This document shows positions 1-10,130 of a stretch of DNA of 64,000 nt, piece after piece. A model generated the notes under the pieces. That model worked only from the letters and a program-made list of their open reading frames with translations, had not been told where the DNA came from and searched no databases. Positions within the stretch are counted from its first letter, which is position 1. The number at the start of each line of letters is the position of its first letter. The stretch comes from Rotaria macrura. Taxonomy: Eukaryota; Rotifera; Eurotatoria; Philodinida; Philodinidae. The position numbers were made by a program, and so were the translations under genes. Location of the stretch: assembly GCA_900239685.1 (NCBI GenBank), contig OENT01000460.1:1-64000 (forward strand), read 5' to 3'.

Positions 1-1384
1 AACACTCGCAATAATTTGAATTAGTATTATTATTAAAAATATCACTATTTAATACTAATGCTCATGAAAAATGTATTAAATAATGCATTTTTAATGCTAA
101 TTTTAATTCAGTACTAACTCTAAAGTATTAAATTGCTTATTTAACACTAACAGCACAGCATTAAATTATTTTCTTAACTATAATACAAGAGTATTAGCAT
201 TTTTTGAATACTAATGCTAATCCAACAGCTCTATTGGGCACAGCACAACCGATATCTAAGAAAAGGAATTTCTTCCTTTATGGTTCAGTGCGAACGAAGG
301 AAAGTAATGAAATCACATTGATCATATAACCTTCCTTTCAGTAGAAGAGCGCACCACACTGTTAGCATCTCACGATTTTTTAAAACAAGTGACGCTTATT
401 GCTTTGACTTCCATGTCCCACAACTGAATTTTGAGCACCAATTTTATGCCTTGCTTTATTGTGTCATGCGATCTTCCTGAGTATTAAGTACTCTGTAAAA
501 TACTCATATTATCAACTTAGTTTGTCTATAGTAGTACAGGCAGTTTACCAGCATTGCCATCCCATGAAAAAGAGGTGACTGCTATCTACTTCATCGTGAA
601 ACCAAACTGCCTATTGACTGATATCGTTAAATATTTTTGTACATCAGCTATGATCATCTCTTTAATTGATTTGGTATTAATAGCATTAAGAGAACTCACT
701 TTTTATGAAAATTTGCATAGTGAGTAAAACGGCAACCATTCAAATTTTTTCTATATTATAAACTTGATTCACTACAATAAAATTGCTTTTAATCATTGAT
801 ACTGATGCGTAAGATGATCGAATCTATACCAAACTGGCTAGAAGACTCATTTTAACATTCGTATCTTGCGAGAATCTTTAGGAATTTAATTGGATTTCAG
901 GGAGAATTCCTACAACACCGACAACTTGCTCTCAGCTTTTTTGTTGTGCAACGGAAAGCGGATCCATGTGACCGAAATTCGATCGATTGGATTATTAGAA
1001 TGCAACAACATTTTTCATTGAGCTCTGAATGATCTCAAATGATGAATGTCGCTGATAATTACCGCTAAAAGAATAAACTAATACGTTCTCATTCGATTAC
1101 TTTATCGTTTTGAAGCCTAGATTTCAATAAATCAGTGTGGGATTCTTCACTCCAAGCAAACCCAGTATCTAACTCATTCATGCGATTCGGTCTGAACACT
1201 TCAATAATCGTTCTTTTTCGCTAAACTCCTATCGAAATGTTTCCAACCACCATCCCAATAGTATTTTACATGTATGCTTTCCTGGCGAGCACGTTTCAAT
1301 GTTCCTGTGATTCCATTCTTTTTTTAAATAATCATTTCCTACAAATCGATCAGGCAAAGCTCGGAAAAAGCATGATTCATTAAA
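1..1384. other. AT-rich stretch without a recognised gene
   Basis: No convincing coding exon was found. The first 230 bases are almost pure AT, with many degenerate copies of an 'aatactaatgct'-like word in both orientations. This looks like the worn end of a repeat that continues beyond the window. The rest is ordinary AT-rich sequence. Confidence 0.5.
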
Positions 1385-1660
1385 ACCAGGACTCTGAAAA
1401 GTCTGATTGGCTTTACCGGGACTACAAAAAACCTGATTGGTTGAAACAAGGACTCAAAAAAACCTGATTGGTTGACTCCAGGACTCAAAAAACCTGGTTG
1501 GTTGACTCCAGGACTCAAAAAAACCTGATTGGTTGAAAGGAGGACTCAAAACAACCTGATTGGTGGAACCGGGAACTCGAGAAAACCTGATTAGTTGAAA
1601 CCAGGACTCAAAAAAACCTGATTTGTGGAAACCACGAGTTCGAAAAACCTGATTGGTTGA
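1385..1660. repeat. Tandem array, about 9 copies of a 31-bp unit
   Basis: A unit of 30-31 bp is repeated about nine times. Each copy contains GACTC, an A-run, then CCTGATTGGTTGA. Copies begin near 1390, 1420, 1451, 1482, 1512, 1543, 1573, 1605 and 1635, with point changes that grow toward the right end. On the minus strand every unit carries a CCAAT-box core (CCAATCAGG). The array runs directly into a second tandem array with a different period. Confidence 0.85.
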
Positions 1661-1950
1661 AATTCGATTCTCGTATTTCTTATCAGTTCATACATTTGAA
1701 AACTATCAGATTCCTGTTGGAATCATACTCCGTAATTTCCTATTGGTTCCTAAATTCGGATACTATCGGATTCGCGTTGGAATCCGACTCTCGTATTTCC
1801 TATCGGTTCTCACATGCGGATTTCAAAGGATTTTCATAGGAATCCGACCGTCGGATTTGATGCTGATTCCACAACCCGGAATCCGATCGGATTCTGTCGG
1901 ATTGTCGGATCTCATCGGAACCGATCGGATCCGACATTGGATTGAATCAC
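1661..1950. repeat. Tandem array, about 4 copies of a 60-bp unit
   Basis: Four successive 60-bp blocks begin at 1661, 1721, 1781 and 1841. Each starts AATYCGAYTC-like and ends GATTC...TTGG-like, and a further degenerate piece follows to about 1950. Because 60 is a multiple of three, a 105-codon reading frame stays open across the array as imperfect 20-residue repeats. It has no ATG at its start and is probably not a gene. The array lies just upstream of the MULE relic and may be its subterminal repeat region. Confidence 0.75.
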
Positions 1951-2049
1951 CTGGGTTCACCATTGTTTGATCAAGTTTTCACCATTCATGCTTATAAATT
2001 TCAGTAAAGTGAGGGATAATAATTTTAATTTACAAATTTTCAAGTCTTT

Positions 2050-2570
2050 AGTCTCTTTTTCAGGTTTTTCTTGTATTTTTGCAGTTTTACCAGATCGAAA
2101 GAAATTAACATATCAACAACTATTTCAAGAATTAAAAGATAAAGCTGCATCTATTAATCAAGTATGGAAACCTGAACGAATTATCACAGACTTTGAAACA
2201 AGTTTAATTCCTGCAATATCAGCTGAGGTAAACACTACCGATCACTTCTATAAAGATTTATCTAATTTGCATGTCAGTTTCCTACAACTTTACATAAAGG
2301 AAGCTATTTTCATTACAGTCAGTCGATATATTGACGCATTCAAAGTTTAGGTTTAAGCAAGGCCTATTTAGAAGATGAAGAGATCGGAAGTTCTTGCCGT
2401 AAGTTAATGGCCCTGGCACTGATCCCACTTAAAGACGTTGAAACTTCTTTTTTTGACTTACGGTCATTAGTAAGTGCCAGAGTGAAGCAAGAACTTCGTC
2501 CCTTATTCGTGTATTATGAAGATTATTGGATAAATAATATACCATTAGAAATCTGGAATGTCCATGGTTG
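2050..2570 (+). pseudogene. MULE-type transposase relic
   Basis: The first block, about 2065-2226, reads like the DDE region of Mutator-like (MULE) transposases of the FLYWCH-associated kind. It has LPDRKKLTYQQLFQELK, then IITDFETSLIPAI, which includes the conserved TDFE motif. A second block from about 2315 to 2567 continues the homology with a SLGLSKAYLEDEEI segment and ends in IPLEIWNVHG. The blocks are separated by about 90 bp that starts GTAAAC and ends TTACAG, so it looks like an intron, but the expected GCxFHF segment is missing. A TGA near 2331 interrupts the second block, where the family usually has Arg, suggesting CGA to TGA decay. Transposition by a cut-and-paste DDE enzyme is the family function; this copy cannot work. 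Confidence 0.7.
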
Positions 2571-2775
2571 TCAAAATTAGAACAAATAATATTTGCGAAG
2601 GCATATGTATCTCTGTATTATTATGCTTGATTACTCTCTGTATATTTAGGATATCACAATCGATTAAATCGACGCATAGAACGAGCACATGCGAACATAT
2701 GGTCGTTTATTAGATGTATCGTGAACGAAGAAGGTCACTTTCAACATATATACATACAAATCAGCATATACGTGC

Positions 2776-3088
2776 TTACCCAGGTCGAAGAAGCACGGTC
2801 GTAAACGGCCGTTTCCGTTAATTTTTTCGCCGTTCGGTATGCACCGTATTACGGTCGTTTTTCAATGGGCCGTAAACGACCGTAACGGGCTGAATACTAC
2901 ATTTTTTGGCCGTGTTGCAGTCGTAATTAGCCGTTTGCGGCGCAGAAAAATACAACCGTAATACGGTGCATATCAAAACGTCAACATACGACGGTTTACG
3001 GCGATTAACGATCGGAAACGGTAGTATACGTTATCGTAAACGTTCGTTTACGACCGTATTTGTTCGCCGTAATGCTCGTCCTGGGTAA
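2776..3088. mobile_element. Fold-back MITE with CCCAGG termini
   Basis: A 313-bp segment begins TTACCCAGG (2776-2784) and ends CCTGGGTAA (3080-3088), a perfect 9-bp inversion. The two halves are largely reverse complements built from words such as CGGTCGTAAACG and TACGGTCGT, so the single strand could fold into a long hairpin. If the element proper starts at CCC, a TA dinucleotide flanks both ends as a possible target duplication. It codes for nothing. Its left end, CCCAGGTCGAA, is shared with the element at 5452-5834. It is far richer in CpG than its surroundings. Confidence 0.75.
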
Positions 3089-4799
3089 CGGCGTTGCAAA
3101 TCCGATACTACTGATGTTCTTCAAAAACGGATAAATATTCTCAACGAACGATACAACACCAAACAAATCAATGTTGAATAATTATTAAATGGTTTATCAT
3201 TCTCGATCACGAAGAAAAAATGAACTTTTAATACCAGCAAAGCTGTTTTATGAGCTTGATCGATCTATTAATTTGTTATGCCTGATTTTCACTATTCATG
3301 CATCTGCTTTTCTTTGCAGAATAGAATAAAATAAAATTTTGGTCATCCATTAAAGTTCATCGTTATAACTTTTTCCGTTTTTTTTTCGACGTTTTTTCTT
3401 TTGACATTTTTTTGTCAGCGTGTTCACATACAATCATTGTTACTAGCTTAAACTAAAGCTTCAGGAACTCGTTGTTGTCAATATCTTTTAATGCAGGATG
3501 AGCTAACATTTTACAAATTTTTCTTAATTCAGTCAGCAATGATCTTCATTGTCGAGTTGTTGTATATGGACTACATTAAGAGTTTTCGGTCGATCAGTAT
3601 TTAATAAAATGGTTATCAATATGTTTAAATCCCATTCATTTGAATTTTCGTTATGAAATAATTTTTCTTGGACTGTTGTTAAATTAAACTTTCTATTTTT
3701 TTCGAACGAAATTATTGCAAATAATTGCTTCCACATTTCGATGAATCATTCCACATTTGACCGCCAGTAAATAAAAGACAGTGGCTTTTAAACAATTGCG
3801 AATCTTAGTCGGTATATGACCCATAGTGATGAAAATTCTGTAAATATTATGAAAATGTTCTCGATAGTTTTAGTAGTATTGATCATATTTTGAGATAATT
3901 TACCCTTTTCAAAGTTGAAATCACCCCGTCTGTGATATGCACGTTAAACATTGCCAAGAACGAGGTTCTGTCAATACAAGGATGTTTTCGAAAAATACAA
4001 AAATTTAACGACACATATTTTAGTAGTTTTTTTTTCTTCCTTTTATCTAGTCAGACGGAAAGACAAATAATATGCAGTAGTAAAAAAGACGCTCCTTGAC
4101 ATGAGCGATGGATATTTTTTTCTATTCCGTTCACTGTTTACTGTACGTTTTTTCTTTCTTGTTGGAGACAGAAATTTTTCATATGTAGAGTAAGCAAACG
4201 AAAAAAGGAAAGGTTACTTAATCAAACATATCTGTTTCTCACGCTTATGTCCTTTGATCATTTGTTTTTCTTAAATTATCAAACCACGCTCAATTATTAA
4301 TATTTGAAGCAGATTTATTACTTACATTGTATCTCTTTCAACGAATGCTGGACAAGGTAACATGGCACATCAATTCAAAACAAACAGGGTGTCACTGTGA
4401 AGTAAAGAACAATCCTCATTTGCATCATCAAAATAGCCTAATGGACCTCAGTAGAATTTGCTGAATCATGTTTGATGGTGATAACTGGTTGATACCTGTA
4501 ATCGATATCGTAAAGAAGATTCAATCTAGTTTTGGTGTAAACTTTTACTTAATTTTTAATTCAATAACGAGCAGAATTCCGTTTTTTTGCGATCATTCAA
4601 GTGTCAACGTTTAAGATAATGAAGACAAGACACCCACACCATATCTTAGGCATTCCAAGCATGAATTCTAATAACAAATAAAGGTTCTAATTACAAGAAG
4701 TATTTCTCCAGTTTGCTACTCGTTTTTTCTTCTAAAAAAATGTATAAGATATCGAGCAATTATCAAGATTAAACATACTCAATATATGATTCTTTCTGC
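3089..4799. other. Gene-free stretch with one decayed coding trace
   Basis: No intact gene was found. On the minus strand a 67-codon frame (3736 to 3533) reads as normal-looking protein with MWKQLFAIISF near its start. Coding-like sequence appears to continue after a one-base frame slip toward about 3452 (TELRKICKMLAHPALKD). This suggests the decayed end of a gene or transposon. I could not assign a family. Confidence 0.35.
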
Positions 4800-5040
4800 C
4801 CTCCATCCAGAGGAGCAGAATCTACCCGTGTGCGCCCACGGCCGTGGGGGGAAAATTTTGAAAACCTAGGGAGTGGGGGAAATTTTTGGAAAAATATTTC
4901 CCTCCTTGAAAATATATTTTCCCTTCTAGTAGGAGGGGAAAATATTTTACAGCATTCTAAAGCGAATCTTACTTGCTAAATTATATATGCATTGATCAGA
5001 TCTTGGACTTTTTTCTGGAAATGAAGATGTTTATTTGAAA

Positions 5041-5501
5041 TTGCTGATAAAGATACATTTGGTATTTGGACAACCGACGGAAAAATAATTACATCGAAAG
5101 TAATAAAAACATTTTATACCAACGAAAAGCTAGCCGATGGTATTCCTGATTTTTCATACTTTTACTCCCTGATGATATTAAAAGTTAGAAGCGAAGCAGT
5201 TTGTGAATCAGCAGCGTCAATTTTAAAAGGACACATATACAATAACTGTTCATTACAGCATGATTCATTAGATGAAGAAATCATGTTACATTGGAATGCA
5301 CCACCAATACATACAGCTGATTTATTTATCAGAAGTTCACTTAATGATTATTTTAGTCATACCAAAGAAAAACAGTGGTTATTTTATAAAAAATCTGAAC
5401 AATATCAAGCTTGGAAGCTTGTTTCTCCGGGTTCAGTTGTTTTAAATCGTTCCCAGGTCGAACAATCTGATGAAAAGTTCTTACAAGGATCTTATATCTG
5501 A
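5041..5501 (+). pseudogene. hAT transposase C-terminal fragment, interrupted
   Basis: From about 5041 an open frame reads IADKDTFGIWTTDGK and continues through SEAVCESAASILK to SLDEEIMLHWNAPP. The Ser-Glu-Ala...Cys-Glu-Ser block followed by a Leu-x-Glu-Glu...Leu-x-x-Asn block resembles the C-terminal dimerisation region of hAT transposases. An ATG at 5172 begins the longest ATG-led part. The natural frame is broken at 5452, where a MITE begins, and the frame then ends at 5501 inside it. Coding sense in the same frame resumes after 5834 for about 16 codons (CKIQVGRLPEPND) and stops at a TAA. The N-terminal BED and RNase H-like parts are not seen. Confidence 0.6.
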
Positions 5502-5834
5502 TCATATCTGACCCTATAAGATCCGATGAAAAAACGTACTCAAAATCGTCGTCTCTGACTTCTTACGTACGATTGCATTAGAAGATTCTTGAAAGATTCT
5601 GTTATATGTGATATACCATAGTAGTATTCCAATAAAATTAATTATCCTCTCAAAATATCACTAAAGTTATTAATGCAAATAAAGTAAATGTAAGATCTTT
5701 CGAGGAAAATATAGTATGATCTGATGTAAGATGTCAGAGACGACGATTTTTTGTCAGATTCCTGAAAGATTTCGTTCATATGCAAGATCTTGCATGTACA
5801 ACATAAGATCTTATATCAGATTTTTTGAGCTGGG
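5452..5834. mobile_element. Nested MITE inside the hAT element
   Basis: A 383-bp segment starts CCCAGGTCGAACAATCTGAT and ends in the inverse of CCCAGCTCAAAAAATCTGAT. Further internal inverted words pair up, for example near 5545 (AAATCGTCGTCTCTGAC) and 5733 (GTCAGAGACGACGATTT). A TT dinucleotide flanks both ends. Removing the segment with one TT leaves the host hAT frame open, which supports these borders. The terminal motif CCCAGGTCGAA is shared with the fold-back element at 2776, so both may be mobilised by one transposase. Confidence 0.8.
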
Positions 5835-6072
5835 TTTGTGCAAGATACAAGTGGGAAGATTACCTGAACCAAACGACAATGTATAATAATATTCTTTTTT
5901 TTCTAGCGTGTGTTTGCAATGTTTCAAGTTGTTTTTTTTTAATATATACGACTTAAACAAGAGTTCCTTGTTTTATTATTGAATTTTATAGTGGGGGAAA
6001 TTTTTTGAAAAAAAATTGTCGTGGGGGGAAATTTTCCATTTTTCCGGCAGATTCTGCAGCCCTGCCTCCATC

Positions 6073-7705
6073 GATTCACCGATTGACTCTGGATAGATTT
6101 TCACGAGAGTTATATTTAAATCTCTAGTACGGAACGATATATACATTTACGCAGTCGGAGCCGATGATCAAGAGAACACACATAAGTGACTATAGTTTTA
6201 ATGAAAATCTAGATCAATGAAAAAATCGCATAGAAAGCATCATTATTAACTCCTGTAAATTGCTGTTAGCAATGTGTCTCAAGTAAGTAAGCTTCTACAA
6301 TTATATTCAGCAGCAAATATCTTACTAATTTTCAGATAACTACTAAATAGAACTCAAATCTTTCGATACGTGCTGCCACCAATAGTATAACTTTTTACAG
6401 GTCATTGAAGACATATACTGGTACACGTATTCAATACACTGTTTCTGTTATAGATACATGATATTTCATTAAACAATGCATCAAATTTGAAACTCGATAG
6501 GGTCAAATAACATGAAGAAATCTTACAATTAGTATATGAAATTTATAAGATTTTATATATTTGAATAAATATCTTATTGAAATCGGATCTACCTCAACTT
6601 CAAAGTATCACGTTATTCTCGAAGTCTGTGACACATGTATCCAATTCATAATACATATAGACCCACTTAGAGATAATACATTTTTAGAAGATTTATACAT
6701 AAAAACAACTCTTCTACGAACTACATTGATCACTATTCTATGATTTCGAGAACAAATTTTATAATAGAGTAACCAGCTTGATGACGGAGAATACCACTGA
6801 GACCTATAGTGGATTACTTCTGCTCTCTTGTTGTTTAGTACTACAAAAGCAGAAAGGAAGGATAACGGATTCGATTGCACTCCACACTATCCTAGTAACA
6901 TCGAACACTATAGCTCGTCACGAAGTAAGAAAACTAAAACAGAATAGTTATCACAGATCTACAGAGAGATTCACAAATTTCTCCTTAATTGTGTTTTATT
7001 GCGTGTAACACAAGCACAAAGAAAAAACAGGAATTAGTATCTTCTCGATGGTATACAGTATGGAAGCAAAAATTATCTGTACGATTTTATTTTTATAGTA
7101 ACTCAACATTCGATGGGTATTTTGGAACGCGGAAAACGGCAAAAGAACCACCAAGACTTCTAGTATCTATGCTCAAAATATCCAGTCATTTGACTAATAC
7201 GCGTTGGAGATATCGTCACATTGCTAGAAAATGAAATAATTCATTCTCAAAAATGATTCATAGCATTTACCGTATCGATACACTACGTTTTTGGCACATC
7301 TGACGTAAGAGAGAAAATGAAGAAAAAAATGAATCTACACAGATAACTACAGTATTATTCATCGATTCGATCGAGGGTTCTGTTTCGAACCTTCACTGTT
7401 TGATTTAGCATTGTACGTGTGAGAAAGTTTTTTGGGAGCGTTCATTTTGATGTATTTTGATCTGTACGCAATCACGTCATAAATATGTATTGATGTGCAC
7501 AGAAAGGTAGATGACTTTCGTTTCGAATAAATCGGAGTGCACGCATATAAATATAAGTAGCTTAAATTAAAAAAATACAAGAGAATGACATTTTAATAAC
7601 AAATTTAATCAGTCTTAATGTCATTTACTTGTCTTCTTTGTATCTGTCAATAGTAATCTCTTAATAATATAAAATAGAGGAGCTTGATATTTTGTCGTTG
7701 CCGAT
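6073..7705. other. No recognised gene
   Basis: Several short open frames of 60-90 codons overlap here on both strands (6561-7234 on plus, 6880-6608 and 7580-7359 on minus). None shows a motif, a clean splice framework or family resemblance. Frame-shifted coding-like wording between about 6560 and 7230 may be a dead gene, but I cannot name it. Confidence 0.4.
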
Positions 7706-10022
7706 ATGTACATCACTTTATACATGATCATCACCCTGCTCATTTTGGAAGATGATACCGAATGTTTCCAACCAAATGCTACACTTGTGGGCACTCATAT
7801 AGTACGCAATACGTAACATATTGGAGAATATTTTAAGGTAACATTAAAGATTTTTTCCATAGATCTATCGTCACGGAGATCGAACTCCAATAAGTTTGTA
7901 CCCGACTAGCAACAGCAGTCTTTCGTATTGGCCTAATGGTCTTGGTCAATTAACGCATCAAGGTCAACTACAACAAATCCGGTTGGGACAATATTTTCGA
8001 GAACGATATGCTACATTACTTAATTCGTCTTATGTTGCTGCTGAGGTTAGTGACTGATGATGAAAGAAAAAAACGAAAATTTTGGATATTTCAGGTAACC
8101 ATTCGAAGTACAGACTTTGACCGAACTCTTATGTCAGCGTATTCAAATTTGCTTGGGCTGTATCCTACATCAAAGAACAAGTTAGAAGCGATACTTTCAG
8201 AACTTGATGATGACAAGTGGCCACAGTATCTACCATGGCAGCCAATACCTGTACACGTAGTACCCAGCGTCGATGATCATGTAATTACTATAAGTGTATT
8301 GACTTGTAGCAAAATTTTAGATCACATTTAATTACATATTCAAATTTTACAGAGAGACTATGTATCGACTAACGAGTCCTATATGGTTAGTTCTGTAAAA
8401 GATGAAGGGTAATATAACATTAACAATGAAGTTGAACGTTTTAGATATTTACGAATATTCTACCTATTTTCTTATATCACAAGAAATTCACATCGCTTTT
8501 ACATTGGTTATTAACATTTCTTTCATATATGTTAGGGTATTTAAATATCTTTAAAAAAAAATACCCTAGAATTTCCCTCAACTCGAGCTCTATAACTCCA
8601 CTAAACTCTAAAGCGATATGCACAAAACAATACGAGAAAAATAGTTTAACTATTTTACTTGCTAAATTCAATGAAGAAGTACCATGGTTCAATGTTACAT
8701 CTATGCTTATCTTTCTAAATCAAAATCGTTTTGTACATAAGTGTAATTCGTGATAGATTAGATTTTCTTTCATCTTGAGTTAGGCCGTTGTTATCTCTTC
8801 TCAGCAATTGCCTGCATTGATGAAAAAACGGTCGACAATTCGTTGAAGCTTTTCATATCCGTTGAATCATAATTTCGTTATTTTATTATTACAAATCGAT
8901 CATTTGGGATGACCATAGTTCAAGTATTAATGAATGAGATTATTTTACAAAATTGACTTTTATTTTCATTTTAGTTGTTCGGTATAAGTGCATGTTCTCG
9001 TTACGATGAACTACTACGAGAAACACGAAACAGTGAACAACTACAAAAATTGAACAGGCACTATCGGGTAACATTTTAAGAAGTATAATTCATTTGAAAT
9101 ACGTTTAACTCATGTTACGATTGATTCATGAAAAGGAATTTCTCGATCAACTCTCAATTTGGACAGGTTCGAAAATCAATGATTTGTTTGGCGCTGTCAG
9201 TGTTGCCGATACGGTTCTCATCGAAGTAATACTTATTCATGTTTTGTTTTCAATCAATACTGTTTATCATTTCTAGCATCTATATCACGTCGGTCCATCA
9301 TGGGCAAGTCCATCGGTTCTTGATCAACTCCAAGAAATTCGTGATTTGTCATTCTTCTATCGTTTCTCGTCTTCAAAAGCAAGTCAATTACGTGGTGGTT
9401 AGCATTACTGAGTTTGGTTCAGAATATAAATTCTCATTGTATTTCGTTCGATTGTTGAGGTCCAATTATTTCTGATATAATGGATAATGTTGAAAGCTTA
9501 ATGACTAAAAGCTCAAATGGCCGAAAAGCAAAAATTTATTCGGCAGTATGAGTTTCTCATCGATCTTTTCAAGAATATCTTCTGTTTAAATTACAGCATG
9601 ATACGACCATTGCTGCAGTCATGTCATTTTTTGGTGTCAATTATGTACGTCATCCTCCGTATTGTAGTACCCTCTTTTTTGATTTGTATCATGTTGATGA
9701 CGGTAGGTGAATTTGAGTTTGATCTTGAGCATCTAGCTTTTAAGTTTTGTACTATAGAAAATGACACATATACTTTAAAAATGGAATATATCAATTCAAC
9801 CAACAGTCGTACAACACAACAACTGAAATTTCCACGTAAGCTAATATCTATGTATTATTTATTTATCATTATTTCATTTATAATCATCCGTCAACAGCAT
9901 GTTCTGATACGATGTGTCCCGTGAAGTTGTTGAAAGCATGGCTGCAAAACAAGTTACCGGATGCCGATATGAAAAAAGAATGTGCATCTTACAAGCAGCG
10001 TATGTCTATGCTGATTCATTAA
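7706..10022 (+). CDS. Histidine acid phosphatase, ten exons
   Basis: This encodes a secreted or lysosomal phosphomonoesterase of the histidine phosphatase superfamily, branch 2, 394 aa in this model. Exons are 7706-7801, 7863-8045, 8095-8280, 8975-9067, 9136-9225, 9277-9397, 9460-9545, 9597-9702, 9737-9835 and 9898-10022; all phases agree. A hydrophobic N-terminus (MYITLYMIITLLIL) looks like a signal peptide. The catalytic RHGDRTP motif is at residues 35-41, with His36 the expected phosphohistidine. A second conserved block, RSTDFDRT, starts at 97. The proton-donor HDTT is at 286-289. C-terminal cysteines around CSDTMC fit the family's disulphides. Introns are about 35-65 bp except one of about 690 bp after residue 155. 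The first exon join is the least certain. The length matches the usual 380-430 aa. Confidence 0.88.
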
Positions 10023-10124
10023 AACACGAAGAATGGTGATCTGCATATCCGAATAACACTCAATAGTTTCATTTTTGAAAACAATTACACTGTAAAATTT
10101 GATGTTCATGGATGCTGTCATTTT

Positions 10125-10130
10125 AATAAA
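10125..10130 (+). promoter_or_regulatory. Poly(A) signal of the acid phosphatase gene
   Basis: An exact AATAAA lies about 100 bp after the phosphatase stop codon, in the usual position for cleavage and polyadenylation. Confidence 0.55.

Larger units (their letters stand above)
4808..6064 (+). mobile_element. hAT-type DNA transposon, decayed, 8-bp target duplication
   Basis: The element is flanked by an exact 8-bp direct repeat, CCTCCATC, at 4800-4807 and 6065-6072. Its termini are imperfect inverted repeats: CAGAGGAGCAGAATCTACC at the left, and CAGGGCTGCAGAATCTGCC when the right end is read inward. Inside both ends lie G-rich blocks of the form GTGGGGGGAAATTTT. An 8-bp duplication and CAG-starting termini are hallmarks of the hAT superfamily. 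The only coding trace is a C-terminal transposase piece. A second element at 5452-5834 is inserted in it. Confidence 0.85.

Noticed and set aside
1653-1970. 105-codon frame with 20-residue repeats
   Set aside because: It has no ATG start and simply translates a 60-bp tandem array. No signal peptide or conserved pattern supports a repeat protein.
8529-8753. 74-codon frame inside the large intron of the acid phosphatase
   Set aside because: It lies between exons whose phases join exactly, and it has no resemblance to the family segment expected there.
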